A stretch of DNA of 64,000 nt, taken from positions 32,321 to 96,320 of the forward strand of contig JADHUC010000005.1 of NCBI GenBank assembly GCA_016784735.1. Direction: 5' to 3'. The notes beneath the pieces are model-generated. The model did no database searches, had not been told where the DNA came from, and saw nothing but the letters and a program-made list of their open reading frames with translations. The position numbers and the translations under genes are program-made. Shown one piece after another: positions 8,858 to 17,539 of this stretch (the stretch's first letter is position 1; every line of letters starts with the position of its first letter). Origin of the DNA: Pirellulaceae bacterium. GTDB taxonomy: Bacteria > Planctomycetota > Planctomycetia > Pirellulales > Pirellulaceae.

Positions 8858-9152
8858 GGTGAACCGCCTCGCGCACGATTAAGGAGCCCCTCAATTCCGA
8901 CCACCGCCACCTGCTCGCGATCCTCAAGGGAAAACACCCAGCAATTCGATTGTACTCGATTTCCGTACTGGCCGGGAAGTCGCTGTGAAAGATCACGATG
9001 ACGAAAGTCCGGCAACCATCGAGGTTTGCACGACTTTGGCGTTTCTCCAACGGCCGCCGGGAATGCCTACAAGCCGTTTGACGGGAACGGCTTGAACTGG
9101 CACAATCAGGTTTGTCGTGAGTATTGTGCATAGTCACACGGTCGCGTAGCTG

Positions 9153-9335
9153 ATGAACGACGTCATTGTGAAAGAAGTCAGACGGGTCCGCGAAGAGCTG
9201 ATCAAACAGTACGGTGGCATTGACGGATACTTCAAGAGATGCCAGGCCCAAGAGCAACCCTCGACTGGTCGCTCGAAACCGAAACAACGTAAGCAGCGGA
9301 CTGCTACGGGCCGAAAGCCCCGGAAGGCGTCATAG
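9153..9335 (+). CDS. Small conserved-looking protein, possible antitoxin type
   Basis: The product is 60 residues beginning MNDVIVKEVRRVREELIKQYGG and ending in a Lys/Arg-rich tail. The N-terminal pattern (D-x-I-V-x-E-V-R-x-x-R-E-E-L) is one I associate with short bacterial proteins found near PIN or other toxin genes, but no partner follows. An alternative is a DNA-binding or structural peptide. The 295 nt before it (8858-9152) hold no convincing gene. Confidence 0.5.
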   Translation: MNDVIVKEVRRVREELIKQYGGIDGYFKRCQAQEQPSTGRSKPKQRKQRTATGRKPRKAS

Positions 9336-9520
9336 CTTCCACGCCTGGGCACGCCAAGACCGCACGATAGAACCTCGCCATTTCTGCATCGATGGCTATC
9401 GCGCCAGAATACGCGTTATTTTAGCGTAATAGGCCCTTGCCTCGGCCTGGCCTTCGAACTCGTCCGACGTCAAGTGACCGATCGAAACGATTCGATCAGC
9501 AGATGAATCCTGGCCAAGCA

Positions 9521-9550
9521 TTGACAGTCCCCAAGGACCGTGTCTAATCC
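9521..9550 (+). promoter_or_regulatory. Candidate sigma70-type promoter
   Basis: A perfect TTGACA (9521-9526) and a TAATCC (9545-9550) are separated by 18 nt, about 45 nt upstream of the 9596 start. The position fits transcription of the large hydrolase gene. The -10 box is weak. Confidence 0.35.
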
Positions 9551-9595
9551 TTTGACTTGGCCCGCATACTACCGTTTTCCATCAGGGAGCTTCCC

Positions 9596-12500
9596 ATGAA
9601 GTGCGTACGCATCCTGTTGTTCAGCACGCTCGTTTTCGCTGCAGCCGTTTGGGGTCAGTCGCTGCCGCTGCTGTTTGTCGCGCCGGCGGTGTCTGCCGCG
9701 GAGACGCCCGACCTGTCGGTGCCGTTGCCGCCGGGCGAGACGCTGCTGGCCGATATCGGCACGTATCGCGTGTTTTGGCAGTCGTACGGCCAGAAGCCTG
9801 TCGCCATGCCCGTCTCGTGGTCAGGGCACTTTGAACCGCGAGCAGGGATTTCTTATCAGGACTGGGGCCGCGTTCTGGATCGGCGGGCGCTGCTGTTGCA
9901 CTCGCCGTGGCACATGCCGCCAGGCAAGACTTGGGCGGACTATGAACTCGCGTTGCCGCGTGTGGCGCCGATCCGGCTGAAATTTGGCATCGCGATGGGA
10001 CCGGACGTGGCGCAGCCCGACCGCAGTGATGGCGTGACCTTCTCGTGTTACTTGACGGTCGACGGGCGCGAGCAGGAGTTGTTGCGCCGGCATCAAGCCG
10101 AGGCCCGCTGGGCGGACTTCGATTTCGACTTGACGCCATACGCGGGCAAGACGGTTGCGCTCCGATTGCAGGTCGAACCGGGGCCGAAGAACAACGCCTC
10201 GTACGATTACTCGTTCTTTGGCGACGCTCGAATCGCGGTCGGCGATGGGACACCGCAGCGATCAGAGGTCCTGCGGCGACTGACCACGACGCGAGCTTAC
10301 CAGGCCACCGCCCAGGCGAACTTGACCAAACTGGCCAACCGCGCCGATCAAGGCGTCCTGCCCGGCAATCTCCTGCCGTACAAGAACAGTCTGGAGCAGT
10401 CGGACACGGGGTGGCGATTCACCTACGACGGCGACGATTGCCGTGTGGTCTACGAATGGACGCCGGCAACCGGCACACTGGACGACTTCCGCGCCCGGGT
10501 CGATGACGGTCGGCTGGTAGCGCCGGCAATGGGCGGCGGCGCGATAGCCGCGGTTAGGCGCGCCGACAAGACGAAAGAAGTCGCGCTCGGTGGCGGCCGG
10601 GCAGTCGAGGTCAAACGTGAGCGAGAGCAACTGCACGTGCTTTGGGAATACGATGTGCCGGGCCAAGCGGTGCGAGTGGCTTGGACCTACCGGATTCTCG
10701 GCAAAGCCCTGGCGATCTCCGCACGTTGTGACGAACCGCTGGTGAGCCGATTCTCACTGGGCGATGTCGGCCTGGCGCCGTTGCGCAGGACGTTCCCCGT
10801 GCCCTACCTGGCTGGCCATGTCGTGTATCTGCCGGCGCAGAATGTGTTCGTCGGCCGCTATCTGGATTGGACGGCATCTCACGCCTCGCGCTGCCCGCAG
10901 GGCGTAGCCGATTACGACACGAAGACCGACGGCACGCGCAATCCCCTGGTCGAGACCGGCTATGTCGCCGTGTCGCCGGACGTGGGCGAGGTGTTGCCGA
11001 ACATCCCGCATCCGCCTTCGTCCTATCTGGACCTCTTGGGCCCGCGTATCATGCTGGACGTCTGGGGCCATCATCGGGGCACGTATCGGGGCGACGCGGA
11101 AAACCTGTTAGCGCTGAAAGACCATGGCGTCAACCACTTGGCGATCATCTCGCACGTCTGGCAGCGGTACGGCTACGACGTGAAGCTGCCCGACCATCTG
11201 CCGGCCAACCCGGCGTTTGGCGGCGACGAGGGCATGATCGCCTTCGGCAAAGCAGCCAATCAGTGCGGATACATCTGGTCCCTGCACGAAAACTACATCG
11301 ACCTGTACCCGGATGCGCCGTCGTACGATCCCGCGGCGCGCGTGCTGCGGGCAGACGGAACGCCTTCGCCGGCCTGGTACAACGCGGGCACCAAGGTGCA
11401 AAGCTTCGGCCTGAAGTGCAACCGGGCGCTTGGTTATGCCAAACAAAACGCGCCCGAGATCCACCGGCGATTCAACACCACGGCGGCTTACTTGGACGTG
11501 CATACCTGTGTGCCGCCGTGGCACCAGTTGGATCACGAGGCCGGCCAGTCGCTGGCCGCCATGGCGCTGGCCAAGGTGAAGCACGACACCGAGTTGTTTC
11601 AATTCATGCGGGACACGCACGACGGGCCGCTGTTCGGTGAAGGATCCAATCACTTCTACTGGGCCGGCCAGTGTGATGGCGTGGAAGCCCAAGTCCGTGG
11701 CGGCGAGGACCACGCGCCGCTGGTCGACTTCGACCTGCTGAAGATCCATCCGCAGATGGTGAACCACGGCATGGGCTACTACGAACGCTGGTTCCGCCGT
11801 GGGTACGATCATCGCTGGGGCGACGACACGGGCAGCATGGAACAGATCGACAAGTACCGCGCTCAGGAATTAGCCTACGGCCACGCCGGCTTTATCGGGG
11901 CGGCTCAGGTGGACAATTTCCCGTGGGTCATACGCGAGCATCACCTGATGCACCCAGTCCAGCGAATGTACGGCACAACCCGGCCTGTAGAAATCCGCTA
12001 CGAGGTGGATGGCCAATTCGTGACGGCCAGCGCGGCGCTGGTCGCGGGTGACACTTCACGGCAGCGTATCCGTTACGACAGCGGGCTGAGACTGTGGGTC
12101 AACTGGCGCGCCGAGCCGTGGCAAATCGAAGGCCGCGTGCTGCCGCAATGGGGCTTCCTGGCCCTGGGGATGGATACCGAGGTCAGCACCACCCTGCGCG
12201 AGGGCAAGTGGGCCGACTACGCCGAGTGCCCGGAGTACGTCTTCGCCGACGCCCGCACCGACTTCCCGATGCCTTATCGGCACTCACGGAAAGACATCGA
12301 ACCACGGCTGCGCGAATTCAAGTACCTGGGCGGGAACCGAGTCCAGGTGACGTACGAGTGGCTAGTGAACGACACCTTGGATCGAGACTATCACTGCTTC
12401 GTTCACGGGATTCACACAGACAGTCTCAGCCCGGAAGACATCCACTTCCAACAGGATCACGCCTTGCCCAAGCCGACCGACAAGTGGCGTAAGGGCGACG

Positions 12501-13045
12501 TGATCGTGGACGGGCCGTACGACCTATCGGTGTCCGACAAACATGATGTCTACGACTTGGTCATGGGATTGCATCGCGGCCAGCGCGTGAGGCTGAAGGG
12601 AATCCAAAGCGGCGGCGACCGCATCCTGGTCGCGCGGTTGAAGCTGGAAAGGCAGGACGGCAAGATCACCAAAATCACCGCGGACAATCAGCCGAAGGGC
12701 GAAGCGGAAGTCGATTTCACCGCCCACCTGAATGCGTCTGGAACTTGGATTGATTTCGGCAAAGTAGCCACGGACGGTTCCGCCAAGATCCAGCGAGAGC
12801 CGAAACGGCTGATCGTCTTTCCCTATCCTCGCGACAAGCGATTCTGTGTGAGCTTCGACTTGCAGGCTCTGGCACCTTCGGCCGATCCCAAGCACATCCA
12901 AGTCCTGGCGTTGGCGGCCGGCACCCAGCAGCCACTGGGCGCGGCTGAATTCACCTGGGAGAACGACCGCCTGGTGTTGACCGTCGGAACGGCCGGCGCC
13001 GGCCGCTACGTAGTGACCTGGAAACCGAACGTGACCGCCGACTAG
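9596..13045 (+). CDS. Large secreted putative glycoside hydrolase (GH101/DUF5696-like)
   Basis: The product is 1149 residues. The ATG at 9596 is chosen over an upstream in-frame start because GGGAG precedes it and a signal peptide follows (MKCVRILLFSTLVFAAAVWG..., ending VSAAE). Residues about 40-210 look like a carbohydrate-binding beta-sandwich. Residues about 470-760 look like a TIM-barrel core, with DHGVNHLAIISHVW, WSLHENYIDLYPDAP, AAYLDVHTCVPPW and GPLFGEGSNHFYWAG offering Asp/Glu candidates for catalysis. The remainder is beta-rich. The overall arrangement recalls endo-alpha-N-acetylgalactosaminidase-like or DUF5696 proteins; the substrate is unknown. A decayed copy of its last 30 or so codons lies at 19550-19648. 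Confidence 0.7.
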   Translation: MKCVRILLFSTLVFAAAVWGQSLPLLFVAPAVSAAETPDLSVPLPPGETLLADIGTYRVFWQSYGQKPVAMPVSWSGHFEPRAGISYQDWGRVLDRRALLLHSPWHMPPGKTWADYELALPRVAPIRLKFGIAMGPDVAQPDRSDGVTFSCYLTVDGREQELLRRHQAEARWADFDFDLTPYAGKTVALRLQVEPGPKNNASYDYSFFGDARIAVGDGTPQRSEVLRRLTTTRAYQATAQANLTKLANRADQGVLPGNLLPYKNSLEQSDTGWRFTYDGDDCRVVYEWTPATGTLDDFRARVDDGRLVAPAMGGGAIAAVRRADKTKEVALGGGRAVEVKREREQLHVLWEYDVPGQAVRVAWTYRILGKALAISARCDEPLVSRFSLGDVGLAPLRRTFPVPYLAGHVVYLPAQNVFVGRYLDWTASHASRCPQGVADYDTKTDGTRNPLVETGYVAVSPDVGEVLPNIPHPPSSYLDLLGPRIMLDVWGHHRGTYRGDAENLLALKDHGVNHLAIISHVWQRYGYDVKLPDHLPANPAFGGDEGMIAFGKAANQCGYIWSLHENYIDLYPDAPSYDPAARVLRADGTPSPAWYNAGTKVQSFGLKCNRALGYAKQNAPEIHRRFNTTAAYLDVHTCVPPWHQLDHEAGQSLAAMALAKVKHDTELFQFMRDTHDGPLFGEGSNHFYWAGQCDGVEAQVRGGEDHAPLVDFDLLKIHPQMVNHGMGYYERWFRRGYDHRWGDDTGSMEQIDKYRAQELAYGHAGFIGAAQVDNFPWVIREHHLMHPVQRMYGTTRPVEIRYEVDGQFVTASAALVAGDTSRQRIRYDSGLRLWVNWRAEPWQIEGRVLPQWGFLALGMDTEVSTTLREGKWADYAECPEYVFADARTDFPMPYRHSRKDIEPRLREFKYLGGNRVQVTYEWLVNDTLDRDYHCFVHGIHTDSLSPEDIHFQQDHALPKPTDKWRKGDVIVDGPYDLSVSDKHDVYDLVMGLHRGQRVRLKGIQSGGDRILVARLKLERQDGKITKITADNQPKGEAEVDFTAHLNASGTWIDFGKVATDGSAKIQREPKRLIVFPYPRDKRFCVSFDLQALAPSADPKHIQVLALAAGTQQPLGAAEFTWENDRLVLTVGTAGAGRYVVTWKPNVTAD

Positions 13046-13546
13046 CACCACTACCTGACGCTGGGCGTTGGGCTCGCACTGACCGACATGGCGAAGCCAT
13101 ACAACGAAGGCTGGACCGGCGCGGACAGTTCCTTCACCGTGGTGATCTCTGGGGACACTCGATGGGCGGTCGCGTGATGCAAGATTTCGTTCGTTTCAGG
13201 CCGTCGCGCGTTTTGGCCTTCTGGAGATCAGTAACACCACGGAGCAATTCATCATCATGGCGCCGCGTGCAGCCAAATCCCTCACCGCATCACTGGTCGC
13301 AGAATTGGAGGACCCTGTCACCGGTCGTATCGCTTTCTCCCCCGTGACCATCTCCGACGTCACGACCAACGGGTACGGACTTTTGTTTCTGTGCGGCGAT
13401 CCGAGTGATTGCATGAGGCGTTACGGTCGACGAGAATGCTTCTACCACCCGTACCTTGACCCTCTCCCGCCAGTGGGAGAGGGGACGCAGTTGAGCGCGT
13501 TCAATTCAAATAGACGCGTAGCCTCGCGAAGAAAGCAGACAGATCT
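13046..13546 (+). other. Gene-free stretch with a possible coding relic and a hairpin
   Basis: Directly after the hydrolase stop, the same frame stays open for 44 codons (HHYLTLGVGLALTDMAKPYN... to a TGA at about 13178), which could be a relic of a longer protein, though the family is not recognised. A 97-codon ORF at 13257-13550 has unconvincing composition. A hairpin, CCCTCTCCC...GGGAGAGGG, lies at 13460-13483. No other feature was seen. Confidence 0.35.
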
Positions 13547-15121
13547 ATGAGTTTCGGACGACGTGCACTCCCGTTTGTTTCATTATTCGTTGCCTTTTCG
13601 GCGGCCTTCCCCGTTGAGGCAGAAGACGTCGTTGCATACGAGGATTACGGTGCAGTGGGTGATGGCGTACATGATGATCTGCCCGCAATATGCAGAGCGC
13701 ACCAGCATGCCAATGCCCATGGGTTACCCGTCAAGAGCAACCCCAGCGCAACGTACCATCTCGGCAGCAATGCCTTGACTGCGATCATCGCCACCGACAC
13801 CGACTGGAGCACGTCGCGTTTCGTGATCGACGATACGGAGGTCGAAAACCACAGAAAGCCGCTATTCGAAGTGCGCAGCCTGCTCGGCCCTGAGAAATTG
13901 AAGATCGATCGACTACATCGAGATCAGAAGCAGTTGGACATGCGGCTCGGGCGCGACTGCTATGTCGCTGTGACGGATCACAAGATAAAGCGTTTCATCC
14001 GGCGCGGCCTCAACCAGAACTCCGGGACCTCCCAACGCGATTGCTTCATCCTTCATCGCGACGGATCGATCGAGGGCGACATCGACTGGGACTACGACGA
14101 CGTCAGCCGTGTTGAGGCTCGCCCGATCGATGAGAAGCGGCTCTTCCTGCGTGGTGGTGTCTTCACAACGACCGCGAATCGAATGAAGCAGGAGGTTGGC
14201 TACAACTACTGGGCCAGGAACGTTCAGATCACTCGGTCGAACACGGAAGTTGACGGGCTGACACACCACGTCGTCGGAGAAACCTCGGTCGGGCATCCTT
14301 ACTCGGGCTTTATCAGCGTAGGCAGTTGCGCCAGCGTTACGCTGCGCAACTGCTTTGCCACTGCCCACAAGACCTATCGAACGATCAGTGCGGTGGGCAA
14401 GCCGGTCAGCATGGGGTCTTATGATTACACCGCCAACAGCGTGGTCAACTTCACGATGATCAACTGCCGAATGGACAATATCACCGATCGTACCCGCTGG
14501 GGCGTCATCGGGACGAATTTCTGCAAGAACATCCTGCTCGAAGACTGCACGCTCAACCGAATGGATACACATATGGGCGTTTCCGGCAGCTACGTGATCC
14601 GCCGCTGCAAGCTCGGCTATATGGGGCTGAACGCCATCGGTCGCGGCCTCCTCTCGGTGGAAGACTCGACATTGTGCGGCCGTGCACTGATCAACTTCCG
14701 TAGTGATTATGGAAGCACGTGGGACGGCAATGTTGTCATTCGCAATTGCCGTTGGGTTCCGGACTGCGGGAGAACGTGCCGTCCGCAAATGTTCGGCGTG
14801 CGCAACGACGGCACGCACGATTTTGGATACGACTGCTTTATGCCGCAGCAAATAACGATCGACGGACTGTACGTTGACGACTCGAATCATCCGGAAGATT
14901 ACCAGGGCATGTACCTCTTCGGTGACCCCGGGGGAAGCGATCCGACGAAATCTCCTTTCCCGTACACATGGTGCCAAAAGGTCACGGTCGGGAGGCTTAC
15001 GACTGCCAGCGGGAAGATGCCTCGTGTTTCGCCAAATGCCCAACTCGCAGCAAGTGTCGTTGTCCTTCTCGAAGGAACCACTCAGGGTGAAACGTCAAAG
15101 AATAGCGAGCGATATGATTGA
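13547..15121 (+). CDS. Secreted right-handed beta-helix protein (pectate lyase 3-like)
   Basis: The product is 524 residues with a signal peptide (MSFGRRALPFVSLFVAFSAAFPVEAE). Directly after it comes VVAYEDYGAVGDGVHDDLPA, the entry signature of pectate-lyase-3/pectin-lyase-fold proteins. Residues about 220-480 carry short beta-strand coils rich in Asn and Cys (SVTLRNCFATAHK, VNFTMINCRMDN, NILLEDCTLNRMD, YVIRRCKLGYMG), as expected for a beta-helix. It is likely to bind or cleave a polysaccharide outside the cytoplasm; the active-site residues are not obvious. It is flanked by the large hydrolase and the radical SAM gene, with 150 nt to the latter. Confidence 0.78.
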   Translation: MSFGRRALPFVSLFVAFSAAFPVEAEDVVAYEDYGAVGDGVHDDLPAICRAHQHANAHGLPVKSNPSATYHLGSNALTAIIATDTDWSTSRFVIDDTEVENHRKPLFEVRSLLGPEKLKIDRLHRDQKQLDMRLGRDCYVAVTDHKIKRFIRRGLNQNSGTSQRDCFILHRDGSIEGDIDWDYDDVSRVEARPIDEKRLFLRGGVFTTTANRMKQEVGYNYWARNVQITRSNTEVDGLTHHVVGETSVGHPYSGFISVGSCASVTLRNCFATAHKTYRTISAVGKPVSMGSYDYTANSVVNFTMINCRMDNITDRTRWGVIGTNFCKNILLEDCTLNRMDTHMGVSGSYVIRRCKLGYMGLNAIGRGLLSVEDSTLCGRALINFRSDYGSTWDGNVVIRNCRWVPDCGRTCRPQMFGVRNDGTHDFGYDCFMPQQITIDGLYVDDSNHPEDYQGMYLFGDPGGSDPTKSPFPYTWCQKVTVGRLTTASGKMPRVSPNAQLAASVVVLLEGTTQGETSKNSERYD

Positions 15122-15271
15122 ACCGCGACGAGTCTTCACGACGGACAGTGGCGGCCGAGCGGCTGAATTGGCGTTGCCTGGTATCCGTATCCGGTTTTCA
15201 AAGTTGGAAGCCGATTTCACGCCTTCAGTTTTCTTGAAGGTGACTGGAATCGACGTCTCTTGGGAGTGGCA

Positions 15272-17317
15272 ATGCTGAAACTGCGGTCGCTTGCATTGGA
15301 GCTGACTCCTCGCTGCAATCAGCAGTGCCTGTATTGCTACAACCCCTGGCGAAGTGAACCGGCCCGCGCCACCGAGGAGTTCTCGACGGACGAGATATGC
15401 GGGCTCGTCGACCGGGTCCTCGAACAGGCCGAATTGGAGCACCTGACGCTCACCGGCGGCGAACCCCTGATGCGTCGGGATCTGTTCGAGATTGTGGACT
15501 ACGTCAACGGTCGCGGCCTGTCGGTCGTTCTGATCTCTAACGGAGGGCTGATCGATGAAAAAGCGGCCCAGATGCTTGCAGACCGCGATGTGCGGTACGT
15601 GCAGGTGACCTTTGCCGGTCCGGAGGCTCACATACACGACGCCCTATGCGGGATGGGCAGCTTTCGGGGAGCGTCGAGCGGGCTGACGAATCTCGTCGCG
15701 GCGGGCGTGCCGGTGGGCGGCTCGTTCCTTTGCACGCGGAAGAATTCTCTTGTGGCCCAGACGACGCTGGAGTGGATGTACCGGAACGGCGTGCGCAGCC
15801 ATTTTGCCTTCAACCGGTTCAATCCGTCCGGGTATGGTGCGGGGCATCTCCGCCAACTGATGCCGACGCGTTCGAACGTCCTATCGGCGCTGGAGCAGGC
15901 GGAACGATTTGCCGCCGCACACGAGGTGAGAATCCACTGCACGATGCCCATTCCTCAGTGCATGATCAACGAGCAGGACTATCCGCAGGTCCGCTTTGGC
16001 CAATGCTCGGCTGGGACGGATCGCGCCGAGTACGCCATCGATCCAAGAGGACGGCTCAAGCTGTGCACGCTGCAACGGCATACGATTGGCAGCGTGCTGG
16101 AGAACCGTCTCGCGGACCTGATCGCCGACGAGTCGATCGCTCGGTTTCGGGTGTCGATCCCTGTGTTCTGCGAACCCTGTCCACATCGTGCCGGTTGCCT
16201 CGGCGGATGTGGTGCGGCGGCGGAATGGACGTTCGGAGATCCCGCCCAACTGGACCCCTTTCTCGCCCAGCACGTGATGCCCGATTTCGCTGAGCGTCTT
16301 GTTGATCGTCACAACGTGTCGCCACCTTTGGACGTGTCGCCGAATCTCGGAGGCGGGATTTCCAGACCCGCATTGCGTGTGCGGATCAGTCTCTGGTACG
16401 ACCTGGTCTACCACGTCCTCTCCTACCTGCCGCTGCCGCGGTTGGATGCATCGACGTTGTTTGACGAAGCGTACGTCCGTTGGTGTGATCGTTGGTTTGA
16501 CGAACACGCCGCGGAGGACCAATCGACGCCTCGGACTGTGGCCGAAGATGCAGTGATCCTGGCCCGGCTGTATACCGACTCTGAACGAGGTTCCCTGCTT
16601 CACGCCTGGCCCTTGTTGCACGACGGTGTCGACGATTTTCGTCGATACATCCAAGACGACTTCGCGACCTTGGCTTGGTCTTCGTCGCAGCGCATGGTTC
16701 TGGCCGACGAGATTGGCCGCGGCACGGAACCCGCGCTGCCGGATCTGTTTCGGACAGCTCTTTGGAGCGAACTGGTCAACGGGTACGATGCGTTTCACAA
16801 GGAGCGAATCGCGCCCGTGGCGGAGGCGTATCGTGAGAGGTTCACACGGCAGTTGACTGAACTAGCAGTGGATTTGCCGGCACTATCACAGCCCGTCTGG
16901 GCCCTGTCGCATCCGCTGCGGCGTCACGGTCGCCTGCTCTGGCCGTCACCGGCCACCCCGGTCATCGCCGTAGGCGTCGCCGACGATGAGCTTTTCGTTT
17001 CCGAGTCGGCGCCGGTGATGCAGGGCTGCCACGAGTATTTTGTTTTGAAGGCACAGGCCGCGCTGCCAGCAATCGAGAGCGGTTCACCCGCGGCCGGACA
17101 GTCAGGTCACGAGGCGTTTCAGATTTTGGAAAACGCCGCATTGACTCTGGGCGCCCGTTTCTTCGCCAACAGCCCGTGGGAAGAAGCTCATCAAGAGTGG
17201 CTCCGCTGCATCTTCCCGGCCCAATCGCCCAGCGAAACGGCTGCCCGTCTGGCCAGTGGCGAAGCAGTTCCCAAGGCCGTGGCTGCCGCCATTGCCGACG
17301 TGATGAACCAACCGTAA
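15272..17317 (+). CDS. Radical SAM/SPASM peptide maturase-like enzyme with large C-terminal extension
   Basis: The product is 681 residues. The ATG at 15272 follows GGGAG (15262-15266). The SAM-cluster motif is C15-x3-C19-x2-C22 (CNQQCLYC), with GGEP near 62-65. A SPASM domain follows, with Cys at about 245, 265, 300, 303, 309 and 313 (CEPCPHRAGCLGGC), predicted to hold auxiliary Fe-S clusters. In this family the enzymes modify ribosomally made peptides or proteins (thioether bonds, dehydrogenase maturation). Residues 340-681 form a mainly helical domain I do not recognise. The gene faces a B12-type radical SAM gene and a Cys-Leu repeat protein (17540-19419); the shared role in modification is inference. 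Confidence 0.88.
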   Translation: MLKLRSLALELTPRCNQQCLYCYNPWRSEPARATEEFSTDEICGLVDRVLEQAELEHLTLTGGEPLMRRDLFEIVDYVNGRGLSVVLISNGGLIDEKAAQMLADRDVRYVQVTFAGPEAHIHDALCGMGSFRGASSGLTNLVAAGVPVGGSFLCTRKNSLVAQTTLEWMYRNGVRSHFAFNRFNPSGYGAGHLRQLMPTRSNVLSALEQAERFAAAHEVRIHCTMPIPQCMINEQDYPQVRFGQCSAGTDRAEYAIDPRGRLKLCTLQRHTIGSVLENRLADLIADESIARFRVSIPVFCEPCPHRAGCLGGCGAAAEWTFGDPAQLDPFLAQHVMPDFAERLVDRHNVSPPLDVSPNLGGGISRPALRVRISLWYDLVYHVLSYLPLPRLDASTLFDEAYVRWCDRWFDEHAAEDQSTPRTVAEDAVILARLYTDSERGSLLHAWPLLHDGVDDFRRYIQDDFATLAWSSSQRMVLADEIGRGTEPALPDLFRTALWSELVNGYDAFHKERIAPVAEAYRERFTRQLTELAVDLPALSQPVWALSHPLRRHGRLLWPSPATPVIAVGVADDELFVSESAPVMQGCHEYFVLKAQAALPAIESGSPAAGQSGHEAFQILENAALTLGARFFANSPWEEAHQEWLRCIFPAQSPSETAARLASGEAVPKAVAAAIADVMNQP

Positions 17318-17401
17318 CTGAATGCGCGAGAATTCAGGAGTCCCGGCGCGACTCGCCGAGCAGGCGGCGAGCCTCGGCGTCTTCGACTAGCCAAGGCGTC
17401 G

Positions 17402-17533
17402 CGTCAAAATAAGTTGACGATTTTTCGTTGGAGGGTGGCACGCTCTGAGCACAGCGAAGGGCGTGGATTGCTGCCTCGCCACGCCCTTCGTCCCTCAGGG
17501 CGCGCCACACAACCTCATCAACTTATTCTGACG
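17402..17533. repeat. Long imperfect inverted repeat (MITE-like or bidirectional terminator)
   Basis: The ends CGTCAAAATAAGTTGAC (17402-17418) and ATCAACTTATTCTGACG (17517-17533) are complementary with two mismatches. Inside, GTGGCACGCTCTGAG pairs imperfectly with CTCAGGGCGCGCCAC, and GAAGGGCGTGG pairs with CCACGCCCTTC around a 12-nt loop. The 132-nt element sits between two convergent radical SAM genes, so it could end both transcripts, or it could be a mobile miniature element. Confidence 0.7.
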
Positions 17534-17539
17534 TGGCGC

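Noticed and set aside
13160..13320. Possible RNase E/G-like relic (FGLLEIS)
   Set aside because: Seven residues only, with no flanking similarity; consistent with chance.
13257..13550. 97-codon plus-strand ORF
   Set aside because: It runs through the GGGAGAGGG hairpin repeat and a non-protein-like tail, has no ribosome site and no recognisable domain.
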